The notes: generated by a model from the letters alone, not told the origin. 14,502 nt of DNA from an uncultured Pseudomonadota bacterium (GCA_938004375.1 CALKWH010000390.1:1-14502), one strand, 5' to 3'; positions 1-7,380 are shown, numbered from the stretch's first letter. Numbers and translations: made by a program.

Positions 1-270
1 GCGGCTGCGCCGCGGCGGAGGGGAGAACGCGGTGCCAGGTCACCGCAGTCCATATGAAGCAGCTCCGCGGCGGCTGCGCCGCGGCGGAGGGGAAAACGCG
101 GTGCCAGGTCACCGCAGTCCATATGAAGCAGCTCCGCGGCGGCTGCACCGCGGCGGAGGGGAAAACGCGGTGCCAGGTCACCGCAGTCCATAGTGGGAAG
201 GGGAAAACGCAGCTCCGCGGCGGCTGCGCAGCGGCGGAGGGAAAGATGCGGTGCCAGGTCACCGCACTCC
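1..270. repeat. Tandem 69-bp repeat array with paired palindromes
   Basis: About 3.9 head-to-tail units begin at 1, 70, 139 and 220. Units 1 and 2 are 69 bp, unit 3 is 81 bp because of a 12-bp insertion, and unit 4 is cut at about 270. Each unit carries two palindromes. One is CCGCGGCG-GCTG-CGCCGCGG, spanning unit junctions and imperfect around units 3 and 4. The other is GCGGTG-CCAGGT-CACCGC, intact in all units. The long part of unit 3 contains an extra GGGGAAAACGC (200-210) that also occurs at 89-99 and 158-168, so the insertion may come from slippage or recombination. All units differ by only a few bases. There are no unique spacers, so this is not CRISPR. The window begins inside the array, as expected if the assembly broke there. 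Confidence 0.9.
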
Positions 271-271
271 A

Positions 272-332
272 AAGCAAGAAGAAATCGACCCGCCGGTTTG
301 AGGAAGCGCTCACGCGCAGAGCCTTGGCGGGT
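272..332 (-). terminator. Nested stem-loop with T-rich tail downstream of hsdM
   Basis: ACCCGCC (288-294) pairs with GGCGGGT (326-332), and inside the loop GCGC (306-309) pairs with GCGC (314-317). Read on the minus strand, the structure starts about 30 bases after the hsdM stop and is followed by a T-rich stretch (CGATTTCTTCTTGCTTT, 287-271). This fits an imperfect factor-independent terminator for hsdM. The long outer loop makes it a weak prediction. Confidence 0.35.
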
Positions 333-361
333 TCTATTGGGGGAAATATGACCGGAAAAGC

Positions 362-2104
362 TCATCGCGTCAACTCCCCGATCATCGACAGGATGCGGTC
401 GGTGACGACCTTCAGGTCGGCGTCGATCTCGGCCAGGTCCCGGGGCGGCTTGAACACGTAGAAGTGGCGGTTGAAGGGGATCTCGTAGCCGACCTTGGTC
501 TTCTCGGGGTCGATCCAGGCGTCGGGGGCGTGGGGGAGCACCTCGCGCTTGAAGTAGACGTCCACGTCCTCGCAGAGCGGCACGTTCTCGGTGTCGCGCA
601 GGGCTGCGTCGGGCTGGGGCTTGCCCTTGAGCTTGCCCTTGGCGCCCTTGACGACCCGGCCGGCCTCGTCGCGAAGCGGCCGCTCGACGGTGATGGTGCG
701 GTAACCGAAGTCCTCGTTGTGGAAGATGCGCGAGATGGGGGCGCCGTCGCGGGTGACCTCCTCGAAGTCGCCGAACAGGCGGGTGATGTCCTCGATGTGC
801 TCGGGCGAGAGCTCCTTGCGCTTGGAGCCCAGGCTCTTGCGCATCTTCTGCCAGAAGCCCGAGGCGTCGATCAGTTGCAGCTTGCCGCGCCGGTGGGCGG
901 GCTTGCGGTTGCTGACGATCCAGACGTAGGTGGAGATGCCCGTGTTGTAGAACATGTCCGTGGGCAGGCCGATGATGGCCTCGACCATGTCGTTCTCGAG
1001 CATGTAGCGGCGGATCTCGGACTCGCCCGAGCCCGCGCCACCGGTGAACAGCGGGGAGCCGTTGAGCACGATGCCGAAGCGCGAGCCGCCGTCCTTGGCC
1101 GGGCGCATCTTGGACACCAGGTGCAGCAGGAACAGCAGCGAGCCGTCGCTCACCCGCGGCAGGCCGGGGCCAAAGCGGCCCGAGAACCCCTGCTGCTCGG
1201 CCTCGCGGCGGATTTCCTTCTCGATCTTCTTCCACTCCACGCCGAACGGCGGATTGGAGAGCATGTAGTCGAAGTGCTCGCCCGGGAGACCGTCGGCCGA
1301 GAGGGTGTTGCCGAAGATGATGTTGCCGATGTCCTGCCCCTTGATGAGCATGTCGGCCTTGCAGATGGCGTAGGACTCGGGGTTGAGCTCCTGGCCGTAC
1401 ATCACCAGGCGGGCGGCGGGGTTGAGCTCGGCCAGGTGCTCGCCGGCCACCGAGAGCATGCCCCCGGTGCCCGCGGTGGGGTCGTAGATCGAGCGCACCA
1501 CGCCCGGGCGGGTCAGGGCGTCGTCGTCCTCGATGAAGATGAGGTTGACCATCAGCCGGATGACCTCGCGGGGGGTGAAGTGCTCGCCGGCGGTCTCGTT
1601 CGAGATTTCGGCGAACTTGCGGATGAGCTCCTCGAAGACCGCACCCATCTCGGCGTTGTCCACCACCGCCGGGTGCAGGTCGATGTTGGCGAACTTCTCG
1701 GCCACCAGGTACAAAAGCCGCGCCTTGGCGAGCCGTTCGATCTGGGTGTGGAAGTCGAAGTGCTCGAAGAGGTCGCGCACCGCCGGCGAGAACGCCTGGA
1801 CGTAGGCCTCCAGGTTCTCGCGCAGGTGGTCCGAGTCGCCCAGGAGCTTCTTCATGTCCAGCGGCGAGGCGTTATAGAAGTGCAAGCCGGCGGCGCGCAG
1901 CAAGAACGGCTCGGGGTTCAGCCCGGCCTTGGTGCGGGCGGCCAATTCGCGCAGGACAGCGGGCTTGGTCGCCTCGAGCACGCAGTCGAGGCGCCGAAGC
2001 ACGGTGAACGGCAGGATGACCTTGCCGTACTCGGACTGCTTGTAGTCACCGCGCAGCAGGTCGGCGACCGACCAGATGAACGAGGAGAGATTGACGTTGT
2101 TCAT
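362..2104 (-). CDS. hsdM: Type I restriction-modification system, modification (M) subunit
   Basis: This is the N6-adenine DNA methyltransferase subunit of a type I RM complex, which works with HsdS for specificity and HsdR for cleavage. The protein is 580 residues from ATG 2104 (MNNVNLSSF). It shows an N-terminal HsdM bundle ([20 protein letters not shown] near residue 9), the conserved EHFTPRE (174-180), SAM-binding motif [10 protein letters not shown] (208-216) and catalytic motif IV NPPF (284-287). The C-terminal region, with [20 protein letters not shown] followed by a [13 protein letters not shown] segment, is typical of the longer HsdM subfamily. An in-frame ATG at 2155 only adds residues that do not resemble the family. 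The start has no strong ribosome-binding site; AGGT lies about 12 bases upstream. Neither hsdS nor hsdR is seen: downstream lie only a hairpin, the repeats and the window edge. It may be an orphan methylase or a cut-off operon. Confidence 0.93.
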   Translation of the reverse strand: MNNVNLSSFIWSVADLLRGDYKQSEYGKVILPFTVLRRLDCVLEATKPAVLRELAARTKAGLNPEPFLLRAAGLHFYNASPLDMKKLLGDSDHLRENLEAYVQAFSPAVRDLFEHFDFHTQIERLAKARLLYLVAEKFANIDLHPAVVDNAEMGAVFEELIRKFAEISNETAGEHFTPREVIRLMVNLIFIEDDDALTRPGVVRSIYDPTAGTGGMLSVAGEHLAELNPAARLVMYGQELNPESYAICKADMLIKGQDIGNIIFGNTLSADGLPGEHFDYMLSNPPFGVEWKKIEKEIRREAEQQGFSGRFGPGLPRVSDGSLLFLLHLVSKMRPAKDGGSRFGIVLNGSPLFTGGAGSGESEIRRYMLENDMVEAIIGLPTDMFYNTGISTYVWIVSNRKPAHRRGKLQLIDASGFWQKMRKSLGSKRKELSPEHIEDITRLFGDFEEVTRDGAPISRIFHNEDFGYRTITVERPLRDEAGRVVKGAKGKLKGKPQPDAALRDTENVPLCEDVDVYFKREVLPHAPDAWIDPEKTKVGYEIPFNRHFYVFKPPRDLAEIDADLKVVTDRILSMIGELTR

Positions 2105-2239
2105 GGTTCGCCAATCTACCTGAAGCCGGCCGGGGACACAAGGACCAGGGCGCATGGTGGCGCCGGCATTTCGCGAGACTCAAAAATTGGAAACACCAAG
2201 GGGGTGCGATGTCAACGGGGAAGATGGAAGAACGTTGCC

Positions 2240-2268
2240 TTGACTTCCAGCTTGGCGACATGGATAAT
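2240..2268 (+). promoter_or_regulatory. Sigma70-type promoter for the ATPase-TOPRIM cassette
   Basis: TTGACT (2240-2245) and GATAAT (2263-2268) are separated by exactly 17 bases, and each matches consensus at five of six positions. The predicted transcript would start near 2275, about 16 bases before the ATPase ATG at 2291. The GAGGTGG at 2281-2287 could serve as ribosome-binding site, although the spacing to the ATG is short. This strongly supports ATG 2291 as the true start rather than any of the in-frame starts farther upstream. Confidence 0.72.
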
Positions 2269-2290
2269 TTCCGGCACCCTGAGGTGGCCG

Positions 2291-3526
2291 ATGATCAATT
2301 GGTTTCACATAGCTAACTTCAAATCGCTGGTTGATTTCAAGATACCAGAATTCGCCTTTCCCCTATCACTTCCGCCCGAATTTCAATTGAATGGTTTTTC
2401 TTGTTTGATCGGGCTCAACGGTGCAGGAAAAACGACCATACTCCAGGCGTTTGACCTGATTTCTCACATCATCATCGGGGATGTGCGTTCTTGGATTGAG
2501 ATGCGTGAGTGGAAACCAGCCGATTTATCCAGTCATTTTGGGAAACGAACGCCAGTTATCGAGCTGGAAGTTGGAATGACCTTGGCAGATGGGAAAAAGG
2601 CGAAGTGGGAGGCGCGTTTCAATTGTACCATGTTGAAGTGCACCAGCGAGACCATCATGCTGGAAATGGAAAATGGCGACTCTAACGTGCTATTCCAAAA
2701 AGGCATATTGAGATTGAAAGACGGCAAACTCAGCATAAATAAAGATGACTCCAACATAACTCCGGCGTCATCGCGAGTTTCCTTTGAGTATGATGGGTCC
2801 GTCCTTTCAACATTGAAGTTGTCTGAATTTCACCCTGCCCTCTCAGAAGTTAAAGAAAATCTATCATCTCTCTGTTCGCTGGAGCTGCTGTCACCGGACA
2901 AACTCCGCAGAAAGTCGCGAAAAGCAGTCGATATGGGGCCTGGAGGCGAACGCCTCGCCTCGTATCTCGACCAACTCCCGACCGGTGCCAGGGAGGAGCT
3001 GCTCGAGAAACTCCGTGAGTTTTATCCCGGGCTCTCAGAATGGCGTGTCGCCAATGGGAAGTACGGCTGGAGGAACCTGCGCATCCAGGAGTCCTACCCG
3101 GGCAGCGGCACGGTCGACGCGGCCCACATCAACGACGGCTTCCTGCGCGTGATCGCCATCCTCGCGCAGGCCTACGGTCCGCACCGGTTCCTCCTGTTTG
3201 ACGAGATCGAGAACGGCGTGCATCCGTCGCTGGTGGAAAAATTGATGGACTTCCTCGTCGACCAGGGGAAGCGTGGCAAACAGGTCGTGGTGACCACTCA
3301 CAGCCCCATGGTGCTCAACTACCTCGACGATGACGTCGCACGGGCGGGAGTCCATTTGATATACAAGACCCCAGAAGGGTACACCCGCACTTGCCGCTAC
3401 TTCGAGCAGGAGGAGACGCGGGACAAGCTGGGGATGCTGGGCCCCGGCGAGGTCTTCGCGGACACCGATTTGACCACCATGGTGGAGCGGCTCTCTTCCA
3501 CGTCCGCGAAGAAGGACGGGGATTGA
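2291..3526 (+). CDS. AAA family ATPase (SMC/ABC-like), first gene of a putative defence pair
   Basis: This is a 411-residue ATPase of the RecF/OLD/AAA_15-AAA_21 type. It opens with INWFHIANFKSLVDF, the usual strand before the P-loop, followed by Walker A GLNGAGKT (41-48). A long, poorly conserved middle follows. Then come Walker B FLLFDEIENGVHP with D304 and E305, and the H-loop TTHSP with H337. No coiled coil or nuclease domain is evident in the protein itself. The stop is followed after three bases by the start of a TOPRIM gene, so the two are almost certainly co-translated. In OLD-like, PARIS and AbiL systems such ATPases sense or regulate and their TOPRIM partners act as effectors; the role here is inferred from that. 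The first ~630 bases are clearly less GC-rich than the flanking genes (about 47% in 2641-2700), while the last third is richer. Horizontal acquisition is likely. Confidence 0.88.
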   Translation: MINWFHIANFKSLVDFKIPEFAFPLSLPPEFQLNGFSCLIGLNGAGKTTILQAFDLISHIIIGDVRSWIEMREWKPADLSSHFGKRTPVIELEVGMTLADGKKAKWEARFNCTMLKCTSETIMLEMENGDSNVLFQKGILRLKDGKLSINKDDSNITPASSRVSFEYDGSVLSTLKLSEFHPALSEVKENLSSLCSLELLSPDKLRRKSRKAVDMGPGGERLASYLDQLPTGAREELLEKLREFYPGLSEWRVANGKYGWRNLRIQESYPGSGTVDAAHINDGFLRVIAILAQAYGPHRFLLFDEIENGVHPSLVEKLMDFLVDQGKRGKQVVVTTHSPMVLNYLDDDVARAGVHLIYKTPEGYTRTCRYFEQEETRDKLGMLGPGEVFADTDLTTMVERLSSTSAKKDGD

Positions 3527-3529
3527 GTC

Positions 3530-4261
3530 ATGTTCTTCCTGGTTTCCGGGGAAGGAAAGACCGACATGGGGCAGTGTGACTTCGGCCAGCGCCGGTGCAC
3601 CGGCTCGGAGTTCCAGCCAGGTCCCATGGGGCTGATTCTGGACCGCCTGCTGGATGAATTGGTCGGCGATTCTCCATTTGATTCGAAAGTGATGGAGTTC
3701 GTTACCGAACATGAAGTTGCTACGAATTCCAGAAATCTGCCCATGCGGTTGGCCGGTAAGAAAAATGAAATGGAAAACGCCGTCTTCTTTAAAAACGCTC
3801 GGGCCTTGGCCCTGCTGGCCAAAGAGAAAAGAACTGCTGAGCATGGGGCTCCCGTGGCTGCCGTGCTCTTTCGGGATGCCGACGGCACCCATTCTCAAAA
3901 ACGCGGCAACTTTGAATCCAAATGGAAATCCATGATGGATGGTTTCGCTGCAGAAGGCTTCAATCATGGGGTTCCCATGATCCCCAACCCCAAGAGCGAG
4001 GCGTGGCTGTTGTGCGCGCTACGTGAAGATGTTTCCCATGATTGCGATGCCCTCGAGTCGACCCTCCCCGGCAACGACAAGGCGCCGAATCCAGCCAAAG
4101 CCCAACTGAAAAAGGTGCTGGCTAAACGAGGGAAGACGACCTCCGACCTCAACGAGATGATTCAGGACGGTTCATTGGACCCCGGCGTCATCGACATGCC
4201 CAGCTTCCACCGGTTCAAAAACCGGCTCGCTTCTGTGGTTCAAGACATGAATAGAGCTTGA
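3530..4261 (+). CDS. TOPRIM-like protein, partner of the upstream ATPase
   Basis: This 243-residue protein has the hallmarks of a TOPRIM fold. The N-terminal strand VSGEGKTD has E8 and D12, and the central VLFRDADGT has D116 and D118, giving the metal-binding E plus DxD set. A conserved IPNPKSEAWLL follows at 151-161, as in DUF4276/RloB-like and related TOPRIM proteins found next to AAA ATPases. I cannot assign it to one of those families with certainty. TOPRIM proteins in such pairs are nucleases or nickases, so a nucleic-acid-cleaving effector is the natural inference, not something the sequence proves. ATG 3530 lies three bases after the ATPase stop, with only a GGGG about 10 bases upstream, consistent with coupled translation. 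A strong hairpin terminator begins 11 bases after its stop, so the two-gene operon ends here. Confidence 0.82.
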   Translation: MFFLVSGEGKTDMGQCDFGQRRCTGSEFQPGPMGLILDRLLDELVGDSPFDSKVMEFVTEHEVATNSRNLPMRLAGKKNEMENAVFFKNARALALLAKEKRTAEHGAPVAAVLFRDADGTHSQKRGNFESKWKSMMDGFAAEGFNHGVPMIPNPKSEAWLLCALREDVSHDCDALESTLPGNDKAPNPAKAQLKKVLAKRGKTTSDLNEMIQDGSLDPGVIDMPSFHRFKNRLASVVQDMNRA

Positions 4262-4271
4262 TTCGTGGTGA

Positions 4272-4300
4272 ACAAACCGTAACCCGGGGTTACGTTTTGT
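4272..4300 (+). terminator. Factor-independent terminator after the ATPase-TOPRIM operon
   Basis: CGTAACCC (4278-4285) and GGGTTACG (4287-4294) form a perfect 8-bp stem. After one mismatch it extends with ACAAA (4272-4276) pairing to TTTGT (4296-4300). The downstream arm carries TTTT at 4295-4298, and the structure sits just after the TOPRIM stop at 4261. Because the flanks are complementary it might also act on transcripts arriving from the convergent AAA+ gene. Confidence 0.75.
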
Positions 4301-4332
4301 GCGTCTTTCTCGTGAATCCTATCACGTGAAGG

Positions 4333-4352
4333 TTCCGTGAACGTTCACGGAA
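4333..4352. repeat. Perfect 20-bp palindrome between convergent genes
   Basis: TTCCGTGAACGTTCACGGAA is its own reverse complement over all 20 bases. The half-site CGTGAA recurs in direct orientation at 4311-4316 and 4325-4330, just outside the palindrome, giving three CGTGAA copies plus one inverted TTCACG within 39 bases. It lies between the terminator and the 3' end of the convergent AAA+ gene. That position does not suit an ordinary operator. A zero-spacer palindrome looks more like a dimeric protein-binding site than an RNA hairpin, but either is possible. Confidence 0.8.
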
Positions 4353-4405
4353 ACTGGCCCGAATTCGGGGGATGCGGCCTTGATTCGGAAGTGCTGGTAA
4401 TCATT

Positions 4406-5908
4406 TCAGAATTTGTTGATAAAATAGTTCGCGACCACGCGGTCGAGGACGTGGCGGTCCAGGGCGGGCTGGAGGCCGCGGTAGCGGCAGAGGTCGACGA
4501 CCTGCGAAAGCAGGTCCCGGGGCTCGCAGGCGTTGAAGGGGCGGCCGGGCTTGCGGTAGTGGTCCTCGATCAGATATTCGACCATGTCCGGATCCCAGCG
4601 AATCTGGCGCTTGAGGCACTCCTGGCGGAAGATCTCGGAGAACACGCCCTCGTCGGGGCGGCCCACCTCGAGCTTGTAGCCCACGCGTCGCAGGAAGGCG
4701 GCGTCCACCAGCTCCCGGGGCTCGAGGTTGGTCGAGAACACCACGAACACGTCGAAGGGAACCGCCAGTTTCTTGCCGGTGTGCATGGACAGGTAGTCCA
4801 CCTCGCTCTCGAGGGGGACGATCCAGCGGTTGAGCAGCTCGCGGGGCGAGACCCGCTGGCGGCCGAAGTCGTCGATGAGCAGCAGGCCGTTGTTCGCCTT
4901 CATCTGAATCGGCGCCTCGTAGTAGCGCACGGATTCGCTGTAGCGCAGGGCCAGGTCGCCCAGCTCCAGCTCGCCGCCCACCACCACCATGGGCCGGCGG
5001 CAGGGCACCCAGCGCGCGTCGAGCTGGCCCGGCTCCACGCCCGGAGCGATGCGGCCCGGGTCCGTCTTGTGGTGCAGGTTGTCGTCGAAGAGCTTGACCA
5101 CGAAGTCGTCCACCAGCACCGCGTGGGGGATGAAGATGTCGCCCCCGAAGCAGGCGGTCATGCGCGAGCAGATGGCGGTCTTGCCGTTGCCCGGCGGGCC
5201 GTGCATGAACATGGCCTTGCCCGAGTTCATGGCCGGGCCGATGGCGTCGAACACGGCGGGCTTGAGCACCAGGTCGTGGAAGTGGGGCTCCAGGTCGTCC
5301 TTGCGGAAGGCGTTGCCCCGGATGGTCTGCAGGTGCACCGCCTGCTGGTAGTACTTGTACGGCACCGGCGCGGGGCCGGCGTAGCGGTCGCGCTCGAGCA
5401 CCCGGGTGACGAACTCGTGGCCCAGCTGGGTGATGCGGAACACCATGCTGCTGCGCCCCAGGCCCAGCCCCGTGCTGCCGGTGATCTCGACGTGCTTGTT
5501 CTTGCGCAGCCGCTCCATGACGTCCTCGACGATGGTCGGCGACAGGCACACGCGCCCCACCAGGTCGGTGCCGCGCAGGGCGCCCCCCTGGAACAGGTGC
5601 TTCATGCACAACTCCTCGAGGAAGCCGTACGAGAGTCCGGTGGCCGCCACCGTGGTGGGCGCCATCGGCAGAAACGACGGCTCCGACGGCTGACGCTCGC
5701 GGGTCACGGGGATCAACTGGCTGACCTGGATCTTCGGCTGGATCTCGACGGGGACGTCGGTCTCCAGGTCGTGGAGCTCGATGATCTCGGCGCTGAGCTC
5801 CTCGGGCTCCGAGAGCACCATGCCCACCAGCGTGCGCTTCAGATCGGGCTTGTCCTTCTTCACGTCGCCGGACGCCTCTCCCCGCAGGGTCTCCCGGATG
5901 TCGCTCAT
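4406..5908 (-). CDS. AAA+ ATPase with N-terminal winged-helix-like domain, role unknown
   Basis: The protein is 500 residues. Residues 1-90 are acidic, Pro-rich and probably disordered. About 95-172 look like a winged-helix module (FLEELCMKHLFQGG through VEDVMERLRKNKHVEITG). The AAA+ core has Walker A GPPGNGKT (237-244), Walker B LLLIDDFG (342-349, D346/D347), a sensor-1 FSTN (391-394) and a candidate arginine finger in FLRR (405-408). The gap of about 98 residues between Walker A and B, and the segment MKANNGLLLIDDFGR, recall MoxR/RavA-like or helix-2-insert AAA+ proteins rather than SMC-type ATPases. The start at 5908 has a good site, GGAGGG, in the complement of 5912-5917. It is divergent from yhaO, with 206 bases between the starts, and convergent with the TOPRIM gene. 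I know no assigned function; a DNA-binding remodelling ATPase is a guess. Confidence 0.85.
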   Translation of the reverse strand: MSDIRETLRGEASGDVKKDKPDLKRTLVGMVLSEPEELSAEIIELHDLETDVPVEIQPKIQVSQLIPVTRERQPSEPSFLPMAPTTVAATGLSYGFLEELCMKHLFQGGALRGTDLVGRVCLSPTIVEDVMERLRKNKHVEITGSTGLGLGRSSMVFRITQLGHEFVTRVLERDRYAGPAPVPYKYYQQAVHLQTIRGNAFRKDDLEPHFHDLVLKPAVFDAIGPAMNSGKAMFMHGPPGNGKTAICSRMTACFGGDIFIPHAVLVDDFVVKLFDDNLHHKTDPGRIAPGVEPGQLDARWVPCRRPMVVVGGELELGDLALRYSESVRYYEAPIQMKANNGLLLIDDFGRQRVSPRELLNRWIVPLESEVDYLSMHTGKKLAVPFDVFVVFSTNLEPRELVDAAFLRRVGYKLEVGRPDEGVFSEIFRQECLKRQIRWDPDMVEYLIEDHYRKPGRPFNACEPRDLLSQVVDLCRYRGLQPALDRHVLDRVVANYFINKF

Positions 5909-6072
5909 GTTCCCTCCGCCGCGCCCGCGAGGAATCGGATCGGGCGCCGCCCTACTCTACTGTCCCGCCTGCCCGTTGTCACGCCCGGATCATCACGGTT
6001 GCCAGAAAAGCACCGCCGGGGTACAAGTTCGGAATTCCGTGGTCCGTCAGGTTTCCGCGCCGACCACGTCCG

Positions 6073-6101
6073 GTGACCCATGGCGGTCACACCCGGTGAC
6101 C
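6073..6101. promoter_or_regulatory. Three GTGACC half-sites upstream of yhaO
   Basis: GTGACC occurs at 6073-6078 and 6096-6101, with the inverted copy GGTCAC at 6085-6090. The first two form a 6-bp inverted repeat with a 6-base spacer. The cluster ends four bases before the GGAGG ribosome-binding site (6105-6109) of yhaO, so a bound regulator or an RNA hairpin here could control the yhaO-yhaN operon. The rest of the 206-base divergent region (5909-6114) shows a 10-bp palindrome CGGAATTCCG at 6030-6039. I see no convincing -35/-10 pair there. Confidence 0.4.
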
Positions 6102-6114
6102 CTCGGAGGTGCCG

Positions 6115-7380
6115 ATGTTCAAGTTCCTTCACGCCGCAGACATTCACCTGGACAGCCCCCTGCGGGGCCTCTCCCGCTATGAATCGGCCCCGGTGGAGGC
6201 CATCCGCAACGCCTGCCGCAGGGCGTTCGAGAACCTGGTGGACCTGGCCATCTCCGAGCAGGTGGCGTTCGTGCTGATCGCCGGGGACCTGTACGACGGG
6301 GACTGGAAGGACTACGGCACGGGCCTCTACTTCAGCCGGCAGACGGGAAGGCTCGCCGCCCACGGCATCCGGGTGTTCGCCGTGGCGGGCAACCACGACG
6401 CAGCCAACAAGACGACCAAGGCGCTGCAGACCCCCGGCAACGTGAAGATGTTCTCGTCCAAGAAGGCCGAGACGGTGATCCTCGAGGAGCTCCGGGTGGC
6501 CGTCTCCGGGCGCAGCTTCGCCACCTCCCACGTGGACGAGAACCTGGCGGCCGGGTTCGAGCCGGCGCGCAAGGGCTATTTTAATATCGGCTTGCTGCAC
6601 ACCAGCCTGGACGGCCGCGAGGGCCACGCCCCCTACGCTCCGTGCTCCCTGGACGATCTGCGCGCCCGCGGGCACCAGTACTGGGCTCTGGGGCACGTCC
6701 ACCGCCAGGAAATCGTCTCCGAACGTCCCCACGTCGTGTTCCCCGGCTGCATCCAGGGGCGCCACATCCGGGAGACCGGCCCCAAGGGCTGCGTGCTGGT
6801 CACGGTCGACGACGGCGAGGTCGCCGGGATCGAGCCGGTGGCCCTGGACGTGTTCCGCTGGTCCCTGTGCGAGGTGGACCTCACTGACGCGACGGACCTG
6901 CCCGAGGTCCACGCGCGGGTGCGCCACGACCTCTCCCGGGAGCTCGACACCGCTGAAGGTCGTCCCCTGGCCATGCGCCTGCACCTCACGGGCGTCACAC
7001 CCCTGGCCGACGACCTGGCCGCGCGGCCCGAGGCCCTCGAGAACGGCCTGCGGGGCCTGGCCGCCGAGCTCGCCGGGGACGCGCTCTGGCTCGAGCGTAT
7101 CGAGCTCGACGCCGCCCGCCGGCTGGCGCTGGACGTCGCCCTCGCCGACGACTCGCCCATGGCCCGGTTGATCCTGGACCTCGCCTCGCTGCCGGCCACC
7201 CCGGACGGGCTCGACGGCCTCGAGGAGCTGGTGCGGGAGCTGCGCGACAAGCTGCCCCCCGAGGCCCTCGAGCCCGGGACGGGCCTGGAGCTCTCGGACG
7301 CGGCCGCCTGGGAACGGCTCATCGGGGAGGCCAAACACCTGCTCATCGGCCGCCTGCTCTCGACGGGAGGTGGCAAATGA
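6115..7380 (+). CDS. yhaO: Mre11/SbcD-like metallophosphoesterase exonuclease (YhaO family)
   Basis: This is a predicted DNA repair exonuclease of the calcineurin-like phosphoesterase superfamily, 421 residues. The two-metal motifs are all present in order: D9-x-H11 in AADIHLDSP, D58 in AGDLYDG, N93-H94-D95 in AGNHDA, H162 in LLHTSLDG, and H194-x-H196 in ALGHVHRQ. The length and the Leu/Ala-rich C-terminal half fit the YhaO branch, which acts with the YhaN ATPase as SbcD acts with SbcC. ATG 6115 is chosen because GGAGG at 6105-6109 is spaced five bases from it; a GTG at 6109 would overlap that site. Its stop overlaps the start of yhaN by four bases (ATGA), so the two proteins are translated together. 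Activity on DNA ends is inferred from the family. Confidence 0.92.
   Translation: MFKFLHAADIHLDSPLRGLSRYESAPVEAIRNACRRAFENLVDLAISEQVAFVLIAGDLYDGDWKDYGTGLYFSRQTGRLAAHGIRVFAVAGNHDAANKTTKALQTPGNVKMFSSKKAETVILEELRVAVSGRSFATSHVDENLAAGFEPARKGYFNIGLLHTSLDGREGHAPYAPCSLDDLRARGHQYWALGHVHRQEIVSERPHVVFPGCIQGRHIRETGPKGCVLVTVDDGEVAGIEPVALDVFRWSLCEVDLTDATDLPEVHARVRHDLSRELDTAEGRPLAMRLHLTGVTPLADDLAARPEALENGLRGLAAELAGDALWLERIELDAARRLALDVALADDSPMARLILDLASLPATPDGLDGLEELVRELRDKLPPEALEPGTGLELSDAAAWERLIGEAKHLLIGRLLSTGGGK

Larger units (their letters stand above)
1..365 (-). other. Open frame overlapping the hsdM stop, made of 23-residue repeats (doubtful gene, runs off the edge)
   Basis: On the minus strand an ATG at 365-363 overlaps the hsdM stop in an ATGA arrangement, the usual layout for the next gene of a type I RM operon. 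The frame stays open for 121 codons to the window edge. About 33 residues (start [11 protein letters not shown]) are followed by copies of a 23-residue unit containing CGDLAPRFPLRRGAAAAELL. It does not look like HsdS, since I see no target-recognition or helical-spacer features. The plus strand is also stop-free across the same DNA, as expected when a GC-rich repeat has a length divisible by three. A U-rich hairpin lies early in the frame. I therefore think it is more likely non-coding repeat DNA, or at best a short stub left where hsdS used to be. Confidence 0.2.

Noticed and set aside
1..270. CRISPR array
   Set aside because: Units repeat completely, at 69-81 bp, with no unique spacers and no cas genes nearby.
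54..461. Plus-strand 135-codon frame through the repeats
   Set aside because: It is stop-free only because the repeat length is a multiple of three. It overlaps the hsdM 3' end, and the opposite strand is equally open.
464..2290. Long N-terminal extension of the ATPase, giving 1020 residues
   Set aside because: This stretch is antisense to hsdM and has the Val/Leu/Gly/Glu-rich look of a shadow frame. A good promoter and family-like N-terminus place the start at 2291.
4337..6076. Plus-strand 579-codon frame
   Set aside because: It is antisense to the AAA+ gene, His/Val/Ala-rich with no motifs, and typical of a shadow in high-GC DNA.
6080..6115. Leader peptide starting at ATG 6080
   Set aside because: No ribosome-binding site, and the frame merely runs on inside yhaO without protein-like features.
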